Assembly (NCBI GenBank): GCA_003162595.1
Contig: PMNJ01000342.1
Span: forward strand, 1-12,199
DNA from: Bacteroidales bacterium
Lineage (GTDB): Bacteria; Bacteroidota; Bacteroidia; Bacteroidales; VadinHA17
Length of the DNA stretch: 12,199 nt
Direction: 5' to 3'
Numbering within the stretch: the first letter of the stretch is position 1; each line of letters opens with the position of its first letter. Below the pieces are notes generated by a model. The model did no database searches. It was not told the DNA's origin and worked only from the letters and a program-made list of their open reading frames with translations. Both the position numbers and the translations under genes were made by a program. Positions 1 through 7,009 of the stretch are shown here, piece by piece.

Positions 1-473
1 TTGGGTTCCTGGGTACCGGTGTTGCACCAGTCGTACTTTAAATAATCAACACCCCAGCGTGCATAGGAAAGAGCATCCTGATATTCATGTCCACGACCGG
101 CAGGGCGTCCTGCGCAGGTAAGTGTTCCGGCACAAGAATAGATACCAAACTTCAGCCCTTTTGAGTGAATATAGTCTGCCAGATATTTAATTCCGTGAGG
201 GAAACGATCCTTATCCGCTACTATCTCTCCGTTCTCATCTCGTGATACCTGCCAGCAGTCGTCTATTACAACATACTCGTAACCGGCATCTTTCATCCCG
301 CTGCTGACTATGGCGTCAGCCATTCCCATTATCATGGTTTCACTTACATTGCAGCCATATTTGTTCCAACTGTTCCATCCCATGGGAGGAGTCTTAGCGA
401 GCTGGTCAAATTTTTGAGCAGAGATACTTAAAAACATGAAGCTGATTGCAACCAATGAAATAATCCTTTTCAT
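1..473 (-). CDS. GH27 alpha-galactosidase, N-terminal part (runs off the left edge)
   Basis: Reading from the ATG at 473 leftwards gives 157 codons with no stop, so the C-terminal part lies outside the window. The first ~20 residues form a Sec signal peptide (hydrophobic core, likely cut after SISA), so the enzyme is exported to the periplasm or surface. The rest matches the start of the glycoside hydrolase 27 TIM barrel: PPMGWNSWN (29-37), DDCW (71-74), RFPHGIKYLADYIHSKGLKFGIY (around 90-112), TCAGRPAG, and WGVDYLKYDWC (140-150), where Asp148 aligns with the GH27 catalytic nucleophile. The family removes terminal alpha-1,6- or alpha-1,3-linked galactose from galactomannans and raffinose-type sugars, and some members act on alpha-N-acetylgalactosamine. 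The acid/base Asp would be off-window. It diverges from the permease gene and has its own promoter. Family assignment is firm; exact substrate is not. Confidence 0.93.
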   Translation of the reverse strand, partial: MKRIISLVAISFMFLSISAQKFDQLAKTPPMGWNSWNKYGCNVSETMIMGMADAIVSSGMKDAGYEYVVIDDCWQVSRDENGEIVADKDRFPHGIKYLADYIHSKGLKFGIYSCAGTLTCAGRPAGRGHEYQDALSYARWGVDYLKYDWCNTGTQEP

Positions 474-513
474 AGATATTGTTTTTTATTATGATTATGA
501 AATTTAGCAAAAT

Positions 514-544
514 CAAAATTACTACTTCTTTCGCCTTATCAAAA
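514..544 (-). promoter_or_regulatory. Bacteroidota-type promoter for the GH27 gene
   Basis: On the minus strand TTTTG is followed after 18 bases by TAATTTTG, an exact match to the TAnnTTTG -7 element of the Bacteroidota housekeeping sigma factor with a -33-like TTTG. The -7 element ends about 40 bases before the ATG at 473, giving a leader of roughly 30-35 bases. Location and orientation fit the divergent GH27 gene; activity is inferred from the motif. Confidence 0.6.
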
Positions 545-581
545 TAAATATTTCGCTTTTCGTTCGTTTCGTTTGAATAGT

Positions 582-589
582 TAAATTTG
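582..589 (+). promoter_or_regulatory. Probable -7 element for the amino acid permease gene
   Basis: TAAATTTG is an exact TAnnTTTG match 17 bases before the ATG at 607. The -33 region is weak: only TTTTC-like sequence near 557-561 lies at the expected distance and no clear TTG is present. The 5' leader would be only about ten bases. The call rests on one hexamer-scale match in AT-rich DNA, so it is tentative. Confidence 0.4.
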
Positions 590-606
590 TTCATATAAAA
601 AGATCT

Positions 607-2067
607 ATGCAGAAAGAAAACCATCTCCTTCAGAAGCGTGTAAATCTTTTTGACGGAATATCACTTGTTGCAGGCGCAATGATTGGCTCAGGAATCTTCA
701 TTGTAAGTGCAGATATTGCCAGGAATGTAGGATCTCCCGGCTGGTTGCTGATGGTCTGGCTCATTACTGGTGTCATAACTCTGATTGGAGCAATAAGTTA
801 CGGGGAACTGGCATCAATGATGCCGCATGTGGGTGGCCAGTATGTATATCTTAAGGAGGCGTATCATCCATTGATAGGATTCCTTTTTGGCTGGACAACT
901 TTTCTCGTTATTCAATGTGGTACAATTGCTGCTGTAGCGGTTGCATTTGCGAAGTTCAGCGGAGTACTGTTTCCCTGGATCTCCGAAAAAAATATTCTCT
1001 TTTATCTTGGCCCCTTGAAGGTTAAAAGTACAATGGTAGTAGCCATTGCCATGATCTCCTTTCTGACCTGGCTCAATACAAAGGGTATTGTCACCGGCAA
1101 AACTGTTCAGAATGTATTCACATCAACCAAGGTAATTGCCCTTATCGGATTTATTGCAATAGGATTTTTGGCTACAAAAAGCATAAAATCTTTTGAAATT
1201 AATAAAGAGATTTTCTGGCATGCCAGTAAGATTGGAACAGGAAACCAGAGCATCCGGCTTGTCGGATTTGCACTGATTGCAGCTATAGGATCTGCCCTTG
1301 TAGGCTCTTTATTTTCATCTGATGCATGGTATAGCGTTACATATATTTCCGGTGAAGTCATTAACCCCAGACGAAATGTTCCATTGAGCCTCTTATTTGG
1401 AACTTTGATAGTTTCAATATTATATATGCTAACAAACTTAGTCTATATTAAAGTTCTCCCCTTAACGGGTTCTCCTGATGGAGCAGATGCATTAAGTCGT
1501 GGCATTCAGTATGCTACAGACGACAGGGTGGCGACCTCTGCAATGAGCGTGGTATTTGGAGATTCTGCTGCAATTATAATGGCAATCTTTATCATGATAA
1601 GCACATTTGGCTGTAATCATGGCCTTATAATGTCCGGTCCCAGGGTATATTATGCCATGGCAAAGGACGGTTTGTTCTTCAGAAAAGTAGGAGAGATCAA
1701 TAAAAAAGGGGTTCCCGGTTTTGCTATTATTATTCAGGGTATATGGTCGATACTTCTTTGTCTGTCAGGAACATATGGAAATCTTCTTGATTATGTCATT
1801 TTTGCTGTTCTTATCTTCTTCACATTAACTATCCTGTCTATTTTTATTCTGAGGATAAAACGACCTGATATTCCCCGACCATATAAAGCATTTGGTTACC
1901 CTGTTATACCTTCAATTTATGTTTTAATTACTATAACAATAATGGTGATTCTTTTAATTTATAAACCAGATTACACTTTTCCGGGTCTGGGAATAGTGAT
2001 CCTGGGTATTCCTGTTTTCTATCTCTGGAGAAAATTCAATAAGAATTCTTTAATGAATGAAAGTTAG
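607..2067 (+). CDS. APC-superfamily amino acid permease/exchanger
   Basis: An integral inner-membrane protein of 486 residues, a normal length for the amino acid-polyamine-organocation superfamily, with about twelve hydrophobic segments by eye. The diagnostic unwound helix-1 motif GAMIGSGIF is at residues 23-31 right after a short cytoplasmic N-terminus, and GELASMMPHVGGQYVYLKEAY follows helix 2, as in the L-type (LAT/SteT-like) branch. Helix-6 and helix-8 type sequences are also present (FSSDAWYSVTYISGE; FGCNHGLIMSGPRVYYAMAKD). It should move a neutral amino acid across the inner membrane by proton coupling or exchange; the substrate cannot be read from sequence. The start at 607 places the motif correctly and no earlier in-frame start is needed. 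The rsmF gene begins 86 bases downstream, and the two genes share no evident pathway. Confidence 0.9.
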   Translation: MQKENHLLQKRVNLFDGISLVAGAMIGSGIFIVSADIARNVGSPGWLLMVWLITGVITLIGAISYGELASMMPHVGGQYVYLKEAYHPLIGFLFGWTTFLVIQCGTIAAVAVAFAKFSGVLFPWISEKNILFYLGPLKVKSTMVVAIAMISFLTWLNTKGIVTGKTVQNVFTSTKVIALIGFIAIGFLATKSIKSFEINKEIFWHASKIGTGNQSIRLVGFALIAAIGSALVGSLFSSDAWYSVTYISGEVINPRRNVPLSLLFGTLIVSILYMLTNLVYIKVLPLTGSPDGADALSRGIQYATDDRVATSAMSVVFGDSAAIIMAIFIMISTFGCNHGLIMSGPRVYYAMAKDGLFFRKVGEINKKGVPGFAIIIQGIWSILLCLSGTYGNLLDYVIFAVLIFFTLTILSIFILRIKRPDIPRPYKAFGYPVIPSIYVLITITIMVILLIYKPDYTFPGLGIVILGIPVFYLWRKFNKNSLMNES

Positions 2068-2093
2068 AATAGTAGACTGAAAACGAGGAACTT

Positions 2094-2135
2094 CTTTGTG
2101 ACCTTTGAAAAAATCTTTGCGTACTTTGCAGTTAA
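2094..2135 (+). repeat. Short array of CTTTG-headed units
   Basis: Four CTTTG pentamers start at 2094, 2103, 2115 and 2124, spaced 9, 12 and 9 bases, in the form CTTTGTGAC, CTTTGAAAAAAT, CTTTGCGTA, CTTTGCAGTTAA. The regular 9/12/9 spacing and the CTTTGCG/CTTTGTG variants set it apart from the surrounding AT-rich spacer. It lies between the permease stop and the rsmF start. TACTTTG at 2122-2128 resembles the -7 promoter element with one spacer base missing, so part of the array may drive rsmF, but that is speculation. Confidence 0.55.
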
Positions 2136-2153
2136 TGGATTTGAATTTTAACA

Positions 2154-3554
2154 ATGTTTCCATCAGAATTTATACATAGACTTAAAAGACAAAAATATAT
2201 TGATGCAGAAGCACTTGTTAAAGCTTTGGAAGAGCCATCTCCAGTCAGTATAAGAATTAATATGTCAAAGTGGAACAAGAGGCCTTTAAAACCCGAACCT
2301 GTTCCATGGTGTAATAGTGGATATTATCTTCAAAACAGGCCCTCATTCACTCTCGATCCTCTCTTTCATTCTGGATGTTACTACCCCCAGGAAGCCTCAA
2401 GTATGTTTTTAGAACAGTCAATCAAACAAACTTCTGTTATGCCGGGAAATTTGAGGGTACTCGATCTGTGTGCTGCTCCCGGAGGGAAAAGTACACATCT
2501 TTCTGATCTTATTGGTCCTGACAATCTTTTGGTTGCTAATGAAGCAATCAGGTCAAGAGCCGCAACTCTTGCTGAAACAGTTACTAAATGGGGTTTGGGA
2601 AATACCCTGGTAACACAGAACGATCCTGCTGCATTCGGAAACTTGCCGGGATTTTTTGATATTATAATCGTCGACGCTCCCTGCTCCGGGGAGGGTATGT
2701 TCAGAGGTGAAACTGCTGTGAGAGAATGGTCCGTCGGAAACACAGTTCATTGCTCAGAAAGGCAGAGGAGGATATTGATGGATGTCTGGCCTGCTTTGAA
2801 AGAAAATGGGATACTGGTTTACAGTACCTGTACATTTAATCCCGGCGAAAATGAAGAAAACATAAAATGGTTAATCGGGAAAAAAGAGGCGGTTTGTATT
2901 CAGCTGGATATTTCAGATTATAAAGGAATTATAGAAATAGATTTTGAAGGCATTTTTGGATATGGCTTTTATCCCGATAAAGTGAAGGGCGAAGGATTCT
3001 TTATTTCGGCTATCAGGAAAACCTGTCATCAGGAAAGGACTCAGTTTATAAGCCAGAAGAAAACCGAACTCCGCCCGGATAAAAATGATTTTGAAGTTGC
3101 AAATCGATGGACTAATTTTTCAAACGATAGATTTTTCAAATGGGGCGATGAACTTTTCGCTGTTCCATGTGATATGGGTAATTACCTGGAAATTTACAGT
3201 AAACTGAAGATTGTAAAAGCCGGGACAAAACTATTTGTAGTCAAAAACAAAAATTATCTGCCTTCTCATGAGCTCGCTTTGTCACTTAAGTTAAAGACGA
3301 ATACTTTTCCAGGAAATGAAATAAGTCTTTCTAAAGCTCTTTCGTTCATGAGACGAGATAGTTTCATGCTTCATGATGCTGTAAAGGGGTGGAATATTCT
3401 GACTTACAATGGTATTAACCTTGGCTTCGTTAATAATATCGGCAACAGGGTGAACAACTATTTTCCTGTGGAATGGCGTATACGTATGAATAAACCGGAA
3501 TCAGGTTCAGAGAATATTATTAAATGGAATAACGATGACAATGATATCACGTGA
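2154..3554 (+). CDS. rsmF: RsmF/YebU-like 16S rRNA cytosine-C5 methyltransferase
   Basis: A SAM-dependent RNA m5C methyltransferase of the NOL1/NOP2/Sun (Fmu) family, cytoplasmic, 466 residues. The SAM-binding motif I is DLCAAPGGKSTH (104-115). Motif IV is DAPCSGEGMFR (174-184), with Cys177 the residue that releases product, and motif VI is STCTFNPGENEE (224-235), with Cys226 the catalytic nucleophile. A short N-terminal RNA-binding part (PVSIRIN) precedes the Rossmann domain. The C-terminal ~170 residues (from about 295) fit the PUA-like extension of RsmF-type enzymes, including a typical FKWGDELFAVP stretch. This architecture separates it from RsmB, which has an N-terminal NusB-like domain. 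E. coli RsmF modifies C1407 of 16S rRNA; the target here is inferred. The last 20 bases overlap the downstream maturase gene, suggesting translational coupling. Confidence 0.9.
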   Translation: MFPSEFIHRLKRQKYIDAEALVKALEEPSPVSIRINMSKWNKRPLKPEPVPWCNSGYYLQNRPSFTLDPLFHSGCYYPQEASSMFLEQSIKQTSVMPGNLRVLDLCAAPGGKSTHLSDLIGPDNLLVANEAIRSRAATLAETVTKWGLGNTLVTQNDPAAFGNLPGFFDIIIVDAPCSGEGMFRGETAVREWSVGNTVHCSERQRRILMDVWPALKENGILVYSTCTFNPGENEENIKWLIGKKEAVCIQLDISDYKGIIEIDFEGIFGYGFYPDKVKGEGFFISAIRKTCHQERTQFISQKKTELRPDKNDFEVANRWTNFSNDRFFKWGDELFAVPCDMGNYLEIYSKLKIVKAGTKLFVVKNKNYLPSHELALSLKLKTNTFPGNEISLSKALSFMRRDSFMLHDAVKGWNILTYNGINLGFVNNIGNRVNNYFPVEWRIRMNKPESGSENIIKWNNDDNDIT

Positions 3555-4680
3555 GTTTCAGGTTTTTGCCAAACCTGTAGGCTCAACCTGTAATCTCAAT
3601 TGCCTATACTGTTATTATCTGGGGAAGAAGAGTCTGTATCCGGATACAGATCACTTTCTAATGACTGACGATATACTCGAAAAATATTTAATGCAACATA
3701 TTCAGGCGTCAACAGAAGATATTATAAGTTTTTCATGGCACGGCGGTGAACCTTTATTGGCAGGGATTGACTTCTACAGGAAAGCTCTGAGACTTCAATC
3801 TGCGCATAAGCCTAGTGGTAAGACGATTCTTAATGGTATTCAGACCAATGGAACACTTATCAATGAAGAGTGGTGCAGGTTTATTGGCAAGGAGGGTTTT
3901 ATAATTGGTATAAGTATTGATGGACCGGCGGAGTTTCATAATACATTCCGTAGAACTAAAGATGGCGATAAAACCTGGCAGCAGGTTTACATGGGATATC
4001 AACTTTTAAAGCAACATGGTGTCATCCCCGAGATACTTTGTGTTGTAAATTCTGAAAATGTTAAGTATCCATTGGTTATCTACGATTTTTTTAAACAAAT
4101 GGGAGCAAAATATATAACTTTTCTCCCGCTTGTCGAACCTGATGGTGGTTCCCAAACAGGGGCAAGCAGTAATTCAGTCCCGTCCGAAGAATTCGGATTT
4201 TTTCTGAGTGAAGTATTTGACAGATGGGTTGAAAATGATATAGGCGAAATAAAAATCCAGATATTTGAGGAGGCTGCCCGTACTGCATTTAATCAGGAAC
4301 ATACGTTATGCATTTTCAAAGTAAACTGTGGCGGGGTACCGGTTATTGAGCATAATGGAGATTTTTATTCCTGTGACCATTATGTAAATAAAGATTATAT
4401 GATCGGAAATATAATCGATGATTCTCTGACCGGCTTTCTTGAAAGTCAGAGACAGGTAGAATTTGGAAAGGCCAAATCACTTACTCTCCCGAAATATTGT
4501 GTTGAATGTGAAGTCAGGTCAATGTGTAATGGAGAATGTCCGAAAAACCGGTTCATTTTAACTCCTGATGGTGAAGCCGGATTAAACTATTTGTGCAAGG
4601 GCTACAAATATTTTTTCAACCATTGCCGGCCGTTTGTTGAGGCAATAGCTGATGCGTGGGAAAATCAGAGGATGGGTTAA
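3535..4680 (+). CDS. Anaerobic sulfatase-maturating enzyme (radical SAM, SPASM)
   Basis: A 381-residue cytoplasmic radical-SAM enzyme of the family that oxidises the active-site Cys or Ser of sulfatases to formylglycine without oxygen. The radical-SAM cluster is CNLNCLYC (Cys19, Cys23, Cys26), followed by SWHGGEPLLAG (67-77) and SIDGP (127-131). The SPASM domain has the full set for two extra Fe4S4 clusters: Cys259, 265, 280, 322, 325, 331, 335 and 354, in an order and spacing matching characterised anSMEs. SCDHYV (279-284) carries Asp281, equivalent to the catalytic Asp of the Clostridium perfringens enzyme. Cofactors and catalytic residues therefore look complete. The ATG at 3535 lies inside rsmF; a second ATG two codons on (3541) is possible. 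No sulfatase is present in the window, so clients must be elsewhere. It converges with the next gene, with 11 bases between the stops. Confidence 0.92.
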   Translation: MTMISREFQVFAKPVGSTCNLNCLYCYYLGKKSLYPDTDHFLMTDDILEKYLMQHIQASTEDIISFSWHGGEPLLAGIDFYRKALRLQSAHKPSGKTILNGIQTNGTLINEEWCRFIGKEGFIIGISIDGPAEFHNTFRRTKDGDKTWQQVYMGYQLLKQHGVIPEILCVVNSENVKYPLVIYDFFKQMGAKYITFLPLVEPDGGSQTGASSNSVPSEEFGFFLSEVFDRWVENDIGEIKIQIFEEAARTAFNQEHTLCIFKVNCGGVPVIEHNGDFYSCDHYVNKDYMIGNIIDDSLTGFLESQRQVEFGKAKSLTLPKYCVECEVRSMCNGECPKNRFILTPDGEAGLNYLCKGYKYFFNHCRPFVEAIADAWENQRMG

Positions 4681-4691
4681 GATTCGTAGCG

Positions 4692-5552
4692 TTATATCAG
4701 TTTTTCCTTAAAGAAAGCTATCGTTCTTGACCATGCAAGTCTGGCCGCTTTTTCATTGTACCGTTCAGGATTGGAATCATTGTTAAATGCATGGCCGGCT
4801 CCTTCATAAATAAAAATCTGATATTCTTTTTTATATTTCTTCAATGCTTCTTCAAATGCTGGTATTCCTTCATCAATCCGGGGATCATTTGCTCCGTAAT
4901 GGGCCATAATAGGGGCTTTTATTTTGGCTACATCCTCTTCTTTTGGCTGCATACCATAATAAGGAACCGCTGCATCAAGGTCAGGTGAATTAACTGCCAC
5001 CTGGTTCGTCATACCTCCTCCCCAGCAAAATCCTGTGCATCCTACTTTCCCGGTTGAAAGCGGATTCGTCTTCAGAAATTTTACTGCAGCCACAAAATTT
5101 TTGACTGTCTGACCCTGGTCAAGACCACGGATCAGCGACATAGCTTTTTCCTGATCATTCTCAGGTGTATTTCCCAATGGAGACAGTGCATCGGGAGCCA
5201 TTGCCAGGAAACCTTCTTTTGCAATTCTTTTTGTAACATCCAGAATATGAGGATTCAGCCCCCATATCTCATGAATTACAATTACAGCAGGAAATTTTTT
5301 ATTTACTCTTTGATGCGAAAAAAAGGCCCTTATTTCTCCTGTTTCACCCGGGTATCTGATAAATTCAGACGTAAGCTCTGGATCATCCTGAATATCACCG
5401 GAAGCTTTTAAACTATTGTCTTCCAGGACTGGAAGCAGAGCCATCGCAGCAGCTGAACTGCCGGCAACTATCGCAAGTTTTCTGACAAAATCGCGTCGAT
5501 TTGTTCTACCTTGCTTATAGTCAGCATAAATCGTAGTGATTTTTTCATCCAT
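4692..5552 (-). CDS. Tat-exported dienelactone hydrolase family protein
   Basis: An alpha/beta-hydrolase of 286 residues. Its N-terminus carries a twin-arginine signal: TNRRDFVRKLA (17-27), then a hydrophobic stretch to about residue 43, so the mature enzyme should be folded before export. The catalytic set of the dienelactone hydrolase family is visible: HEIWGLN (94-100) with Glu95, nucleophile elbow GFCWGGG (174-180) with Cys176, Asp223 in GANDPRID, and His254 in GAGHAFNND. A Cys rather than Ser nucleophile is typical. Characterised members open dienelactone in chloroaromatic breakdown, but exported Bacteroidota homologues have no established substrate and the neighbours give no aromatic pathway, so only generic ester/lactone hydrolase activity is claimed. 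No exact TAnnTTTG promoter was found upstream; an 11-bp hairpin starts about 29 bases before the start codon. Confidence 0.88.
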   Translation of the reverse strand: MDEKITTIYADYKQGRTNRRDFVRKLAIVAGSSAAAMALLPVLEDNSLKASGDIQDDPELTSEFIRYPGETGEIRAFFSHQRVNKKFPAVIVIHEIWGLNPHILDVTKRIAKEGFLAMAPDALSPLGNTPENDQEKAMSLIRGLDQGQTVKNFVAAVKFLKTNPLSTGKVGCTGFCWGGGMTNQVAVNSPDLDAAVPYYGMQPKEEDVAKIKAPIMAHYGANDPRIDEGIPAFEEALKKYKKEYQIFIYEGAGHAFNNDSNPERYNEKAARLAWSRTIAFFKEKLI

Positions 5553-5580
5553 AATTGACAGGTTTTATGTGTTTATTAGC

Positions 5581-5610
5581 AATTATCAAGGTCTCCTTGA
5601 TAATTTTTTT
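5581..5610 (+). terminator. Perfect 11-bp hairpin followed by T-tract (orphan terminator or 5'-leader hairpin)
   Basis: AATTATCAAGG (5581-5591) and CCTTGATAATT (5595-5605) are exact reverse complements separated by a three-base loop TCT, and the T-run continues to 5610. On the plus strand this has the form of a Rho-independent terminator, though the stem is AT-rich. No plus-strand gene ends just upstream, because the hydrolase gene there is on the minus strand. Read on the minus strand, the hairpin would lie in the hydrolase leader or form an operator-like palindrome. The structure is certain; its role is not. Confidence 0.6.
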
Positions 5611-5703
5611 ACTTTGGTTACAAGCTCTGAATGCCAGCCCATCAATTTACGAATAATACAGAAGCTGTGCAACAAAAAATTATATTGACTGCTGAATCTT
5701 AAA

Positions 5704-5986
5704 ATGCCAGGAATGAAACAAGACATTGAAATTGCTCAGGGAGCTAACATCAGACCAATAGCTGTACCATGGAGGGGCCAGATTATCAAATCTGCAGAAA
5801 GAGGATCTTGCCTTCCTTGAAAAAGGGTTCGATAACCTTAACAAGCATATAGAAAACATGAAGTTCTATGGATTCAGACCGGTAGTTGCATTGAACCGGT
5901 TCGACTCCGATACCATGGCTGAGATCGATCTTCTTATTATAAATTATAGGGAAAGTCTGGGCGTGAAGCATCAGATAATAGAATAG
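5704..5986 (+). pseudogene. fhs: Remnant of formate-tetrahydrofolate ligase (fhs)
   Basis: Two pieces of formate-THF ligase lie next to each other in different frames. From the ATG at 5704 (or 5713) the reading MKQDIEIAQGANIRPIA matches the conserved N-terminus (S/K-DIEIAQ...-KPI). That frame then loses similarity and stops at 5818-5820. In the +1 frame, 5762-5986 reads LYHGGARLSNLQKEDLAF, then a GFDNLNKHIENMKFYG segment and PVVALNRFDSDTMAEI, ending at TAG 5984-5986. This is the family's central ALKxHGG / GFxNLxKHIEN / VAINxFxTDTxAE region. By comparison with the ~557-residue enzyme, about 320 residues are missing at the junction near 5755-5764, including the P-loop for ATP, and everything after about residue 400 is lost. 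It cannot encode a working enzyme. An intact copy, if present, lies elsewhere. Confidence 0.82.
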
Positions 5987-5994
5987 TTCACAGG

Positions 5995-6972
5995 CTAATC
6001 TTTTAGACAACGGACGGAAAAACCAAATATCTTTTCGAAGAATCCATAACTAGACTCTGCATAATTGTACTCCATAACCTGGCAATACGCAGTGGATGAA
6101 CTGATCTTATCAGAACTCCACAAGTAGAGCAGATCTGAGATCCAATTGTACATACCATCATATCCGTTACGATACCCACCAGGGAGCGCTGCGAAACCGG
6201 TCTCATTTGTTGCGCCGGTGTTTGGGCTTGCCCAGTGAACTGTGCCCGCTTCTTTCAATTTACTGCCTGCTACAGAAATGCCGCCAAGAAAGGTGGTTAA
6301 TGTTGTCCACTCATCATTGGATGGAATATGCCAGCCTGAAGGAGCTATGTTGCGGTTGTCATTTACTGCATACCAATTATATAAATGACCATAAATGTTT
6401 GCATAACTGTTATCATTTCTGTAAGTACAGTATGCCCCGGTATTTAAATAGATGTTCCATTGTGTACTGTCAGAAATGTACTGTATCGGATCCCCGTTTC
6501 GGTATTTGGTGGTTTTTAAGTTTTCCACCATCCACACCTGGGTACCAATAATTACAGTATTGTAAACATTACCGTCTATGTCAGTCACCGTGCCGGGCGT
6601 GGTAAAAGACACAACACTTCCATAAGCTGTACCGGCGCTATTAGTCGCAAAGGCCCGTTCATAATAGGTTGTGTTTGCCGTTAAACCGGTAATAATGCTG
6701 GTAAAACTACCTGTACCGGTTCCATTTGCTGTTTTATTGTCAGCAATTGTAGGAGTCTGGTTGGTACCCCAGCAAACACCTCGCGCTATTACTGCAGCGC
6801 CGCCATCACCTGTAATATTTCCACCGCAGGTGGCTAAGGTTTGGGTTATATATATTACTGCAGTTGTAGTTAATAAAGGATTACTCTCTTTCTTGCAACT
6901 ATCGATAGTGAATAGAAGTATTCCCGTTAAAATGAATGTGTAAATGCGGAATCGTATTTGATAATTAAGCAT
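5995..6972 (-). CDS. FISUMP-domain surface lipoprotein with FnIII-like module
   Basis: A 325-residue predicted lipoprotein: a short basic N-terminus, a hydrophobic core, then FTIDSC with Cys26 as the lipidated residue. Residues ~35-125 form a fibronectin-III-like beta module of the kind repeated in Bacteroidota surface proteins (ATCGGNITGDGGAAVIARGVCW; GLTANTTYYERAFATNSAGTAYG). Residues ~130-325 are a FISUMP domain (Fibrobacter succinogenes major paralogous domain): VTDIDGNVYNTVIIGTQVWM, NLKTTKYRNGDPI, YGHLYNWYAVND, PSGWHIPSNDEWTTL, GFAALPGGYR and the terminal GFSVRCLKD are all typical. FISUMP proteins are extracellular, occur in many paralogues, and have no established biochemical role. The gene lies 37 bases downstream of the next lipoprotein gene in the same direction, so the two are probably co-transcribed. 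Its 3' end meets the fhs remnant. Confidence 0.88.
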   Translation of the reverse strand: MLNYQIRFRIYTFILTGILLFTIDSCKKESNPLLTTTAVIYITQTLATCGGNITGDGGAAVIARGVCWGTNQTPTIADNKTANGTGTGSFTSIITGLTANTTYYERAFATNSAGTAYGSVVSFTTPGTVTDIDGNVYNTVIIGTQVWMVENLKTTKYRNGDPIQYISDSTQWNIYLNTGAYCTYRNDNSYANIYGHLYNWYAVNDNRNIAPSGWHIPSNDEWTTLTTFLGGISVAGSKLKEAGTVHWASPNTGATNETGFAALPGGYRNGYDGMYNWISDLLYLWSSDKISSSTAYCQVMEYNYAESSYGFFEKIFGFSVRCLKD

Positions 6973-7009
6973 GAACTATTAATAGATGGATATTAAGTTT
7001 TTCATTTTT

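Noticed and set aside
406..624. Minus-strand open frame of 72 codons across the GH27 start and the spacer
   Set aside because: It overlaps the GH27 signal peptide in another frame and the divergent promoters, has low-complexity Ile/Asn-rich content from AT-rich DNA, and resembles nothing known.
2094..2135. CTTTG units as a CRISPR array
   Set aside because: Units are only about 9-12 bases, there are no 25-40 base repeats with unique spacers, and no cas genes are present.
5704..5986. fhs pieces as an intact gene split by a sequencing frameshift
   Set aside because: A one-base correction would join the frames but could not restore the roughly 320 missing central residues or the lost C-terminal part.
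5786..6010. Minus-strand open frame of 74 codons opposite the fhs remnant
   Set aside because: It is antisense to recognisable fhs sequence and overlaps the 3' end of the FISUMP gene; no independent coding evidence.
6207..6943. Plus-strand open frames opposite the FISUMP gene
   Set aside because: The minus-strand reading has a lipobox, FnIII-like and FISUMP domains along its whole length, so these are antisense shadows.
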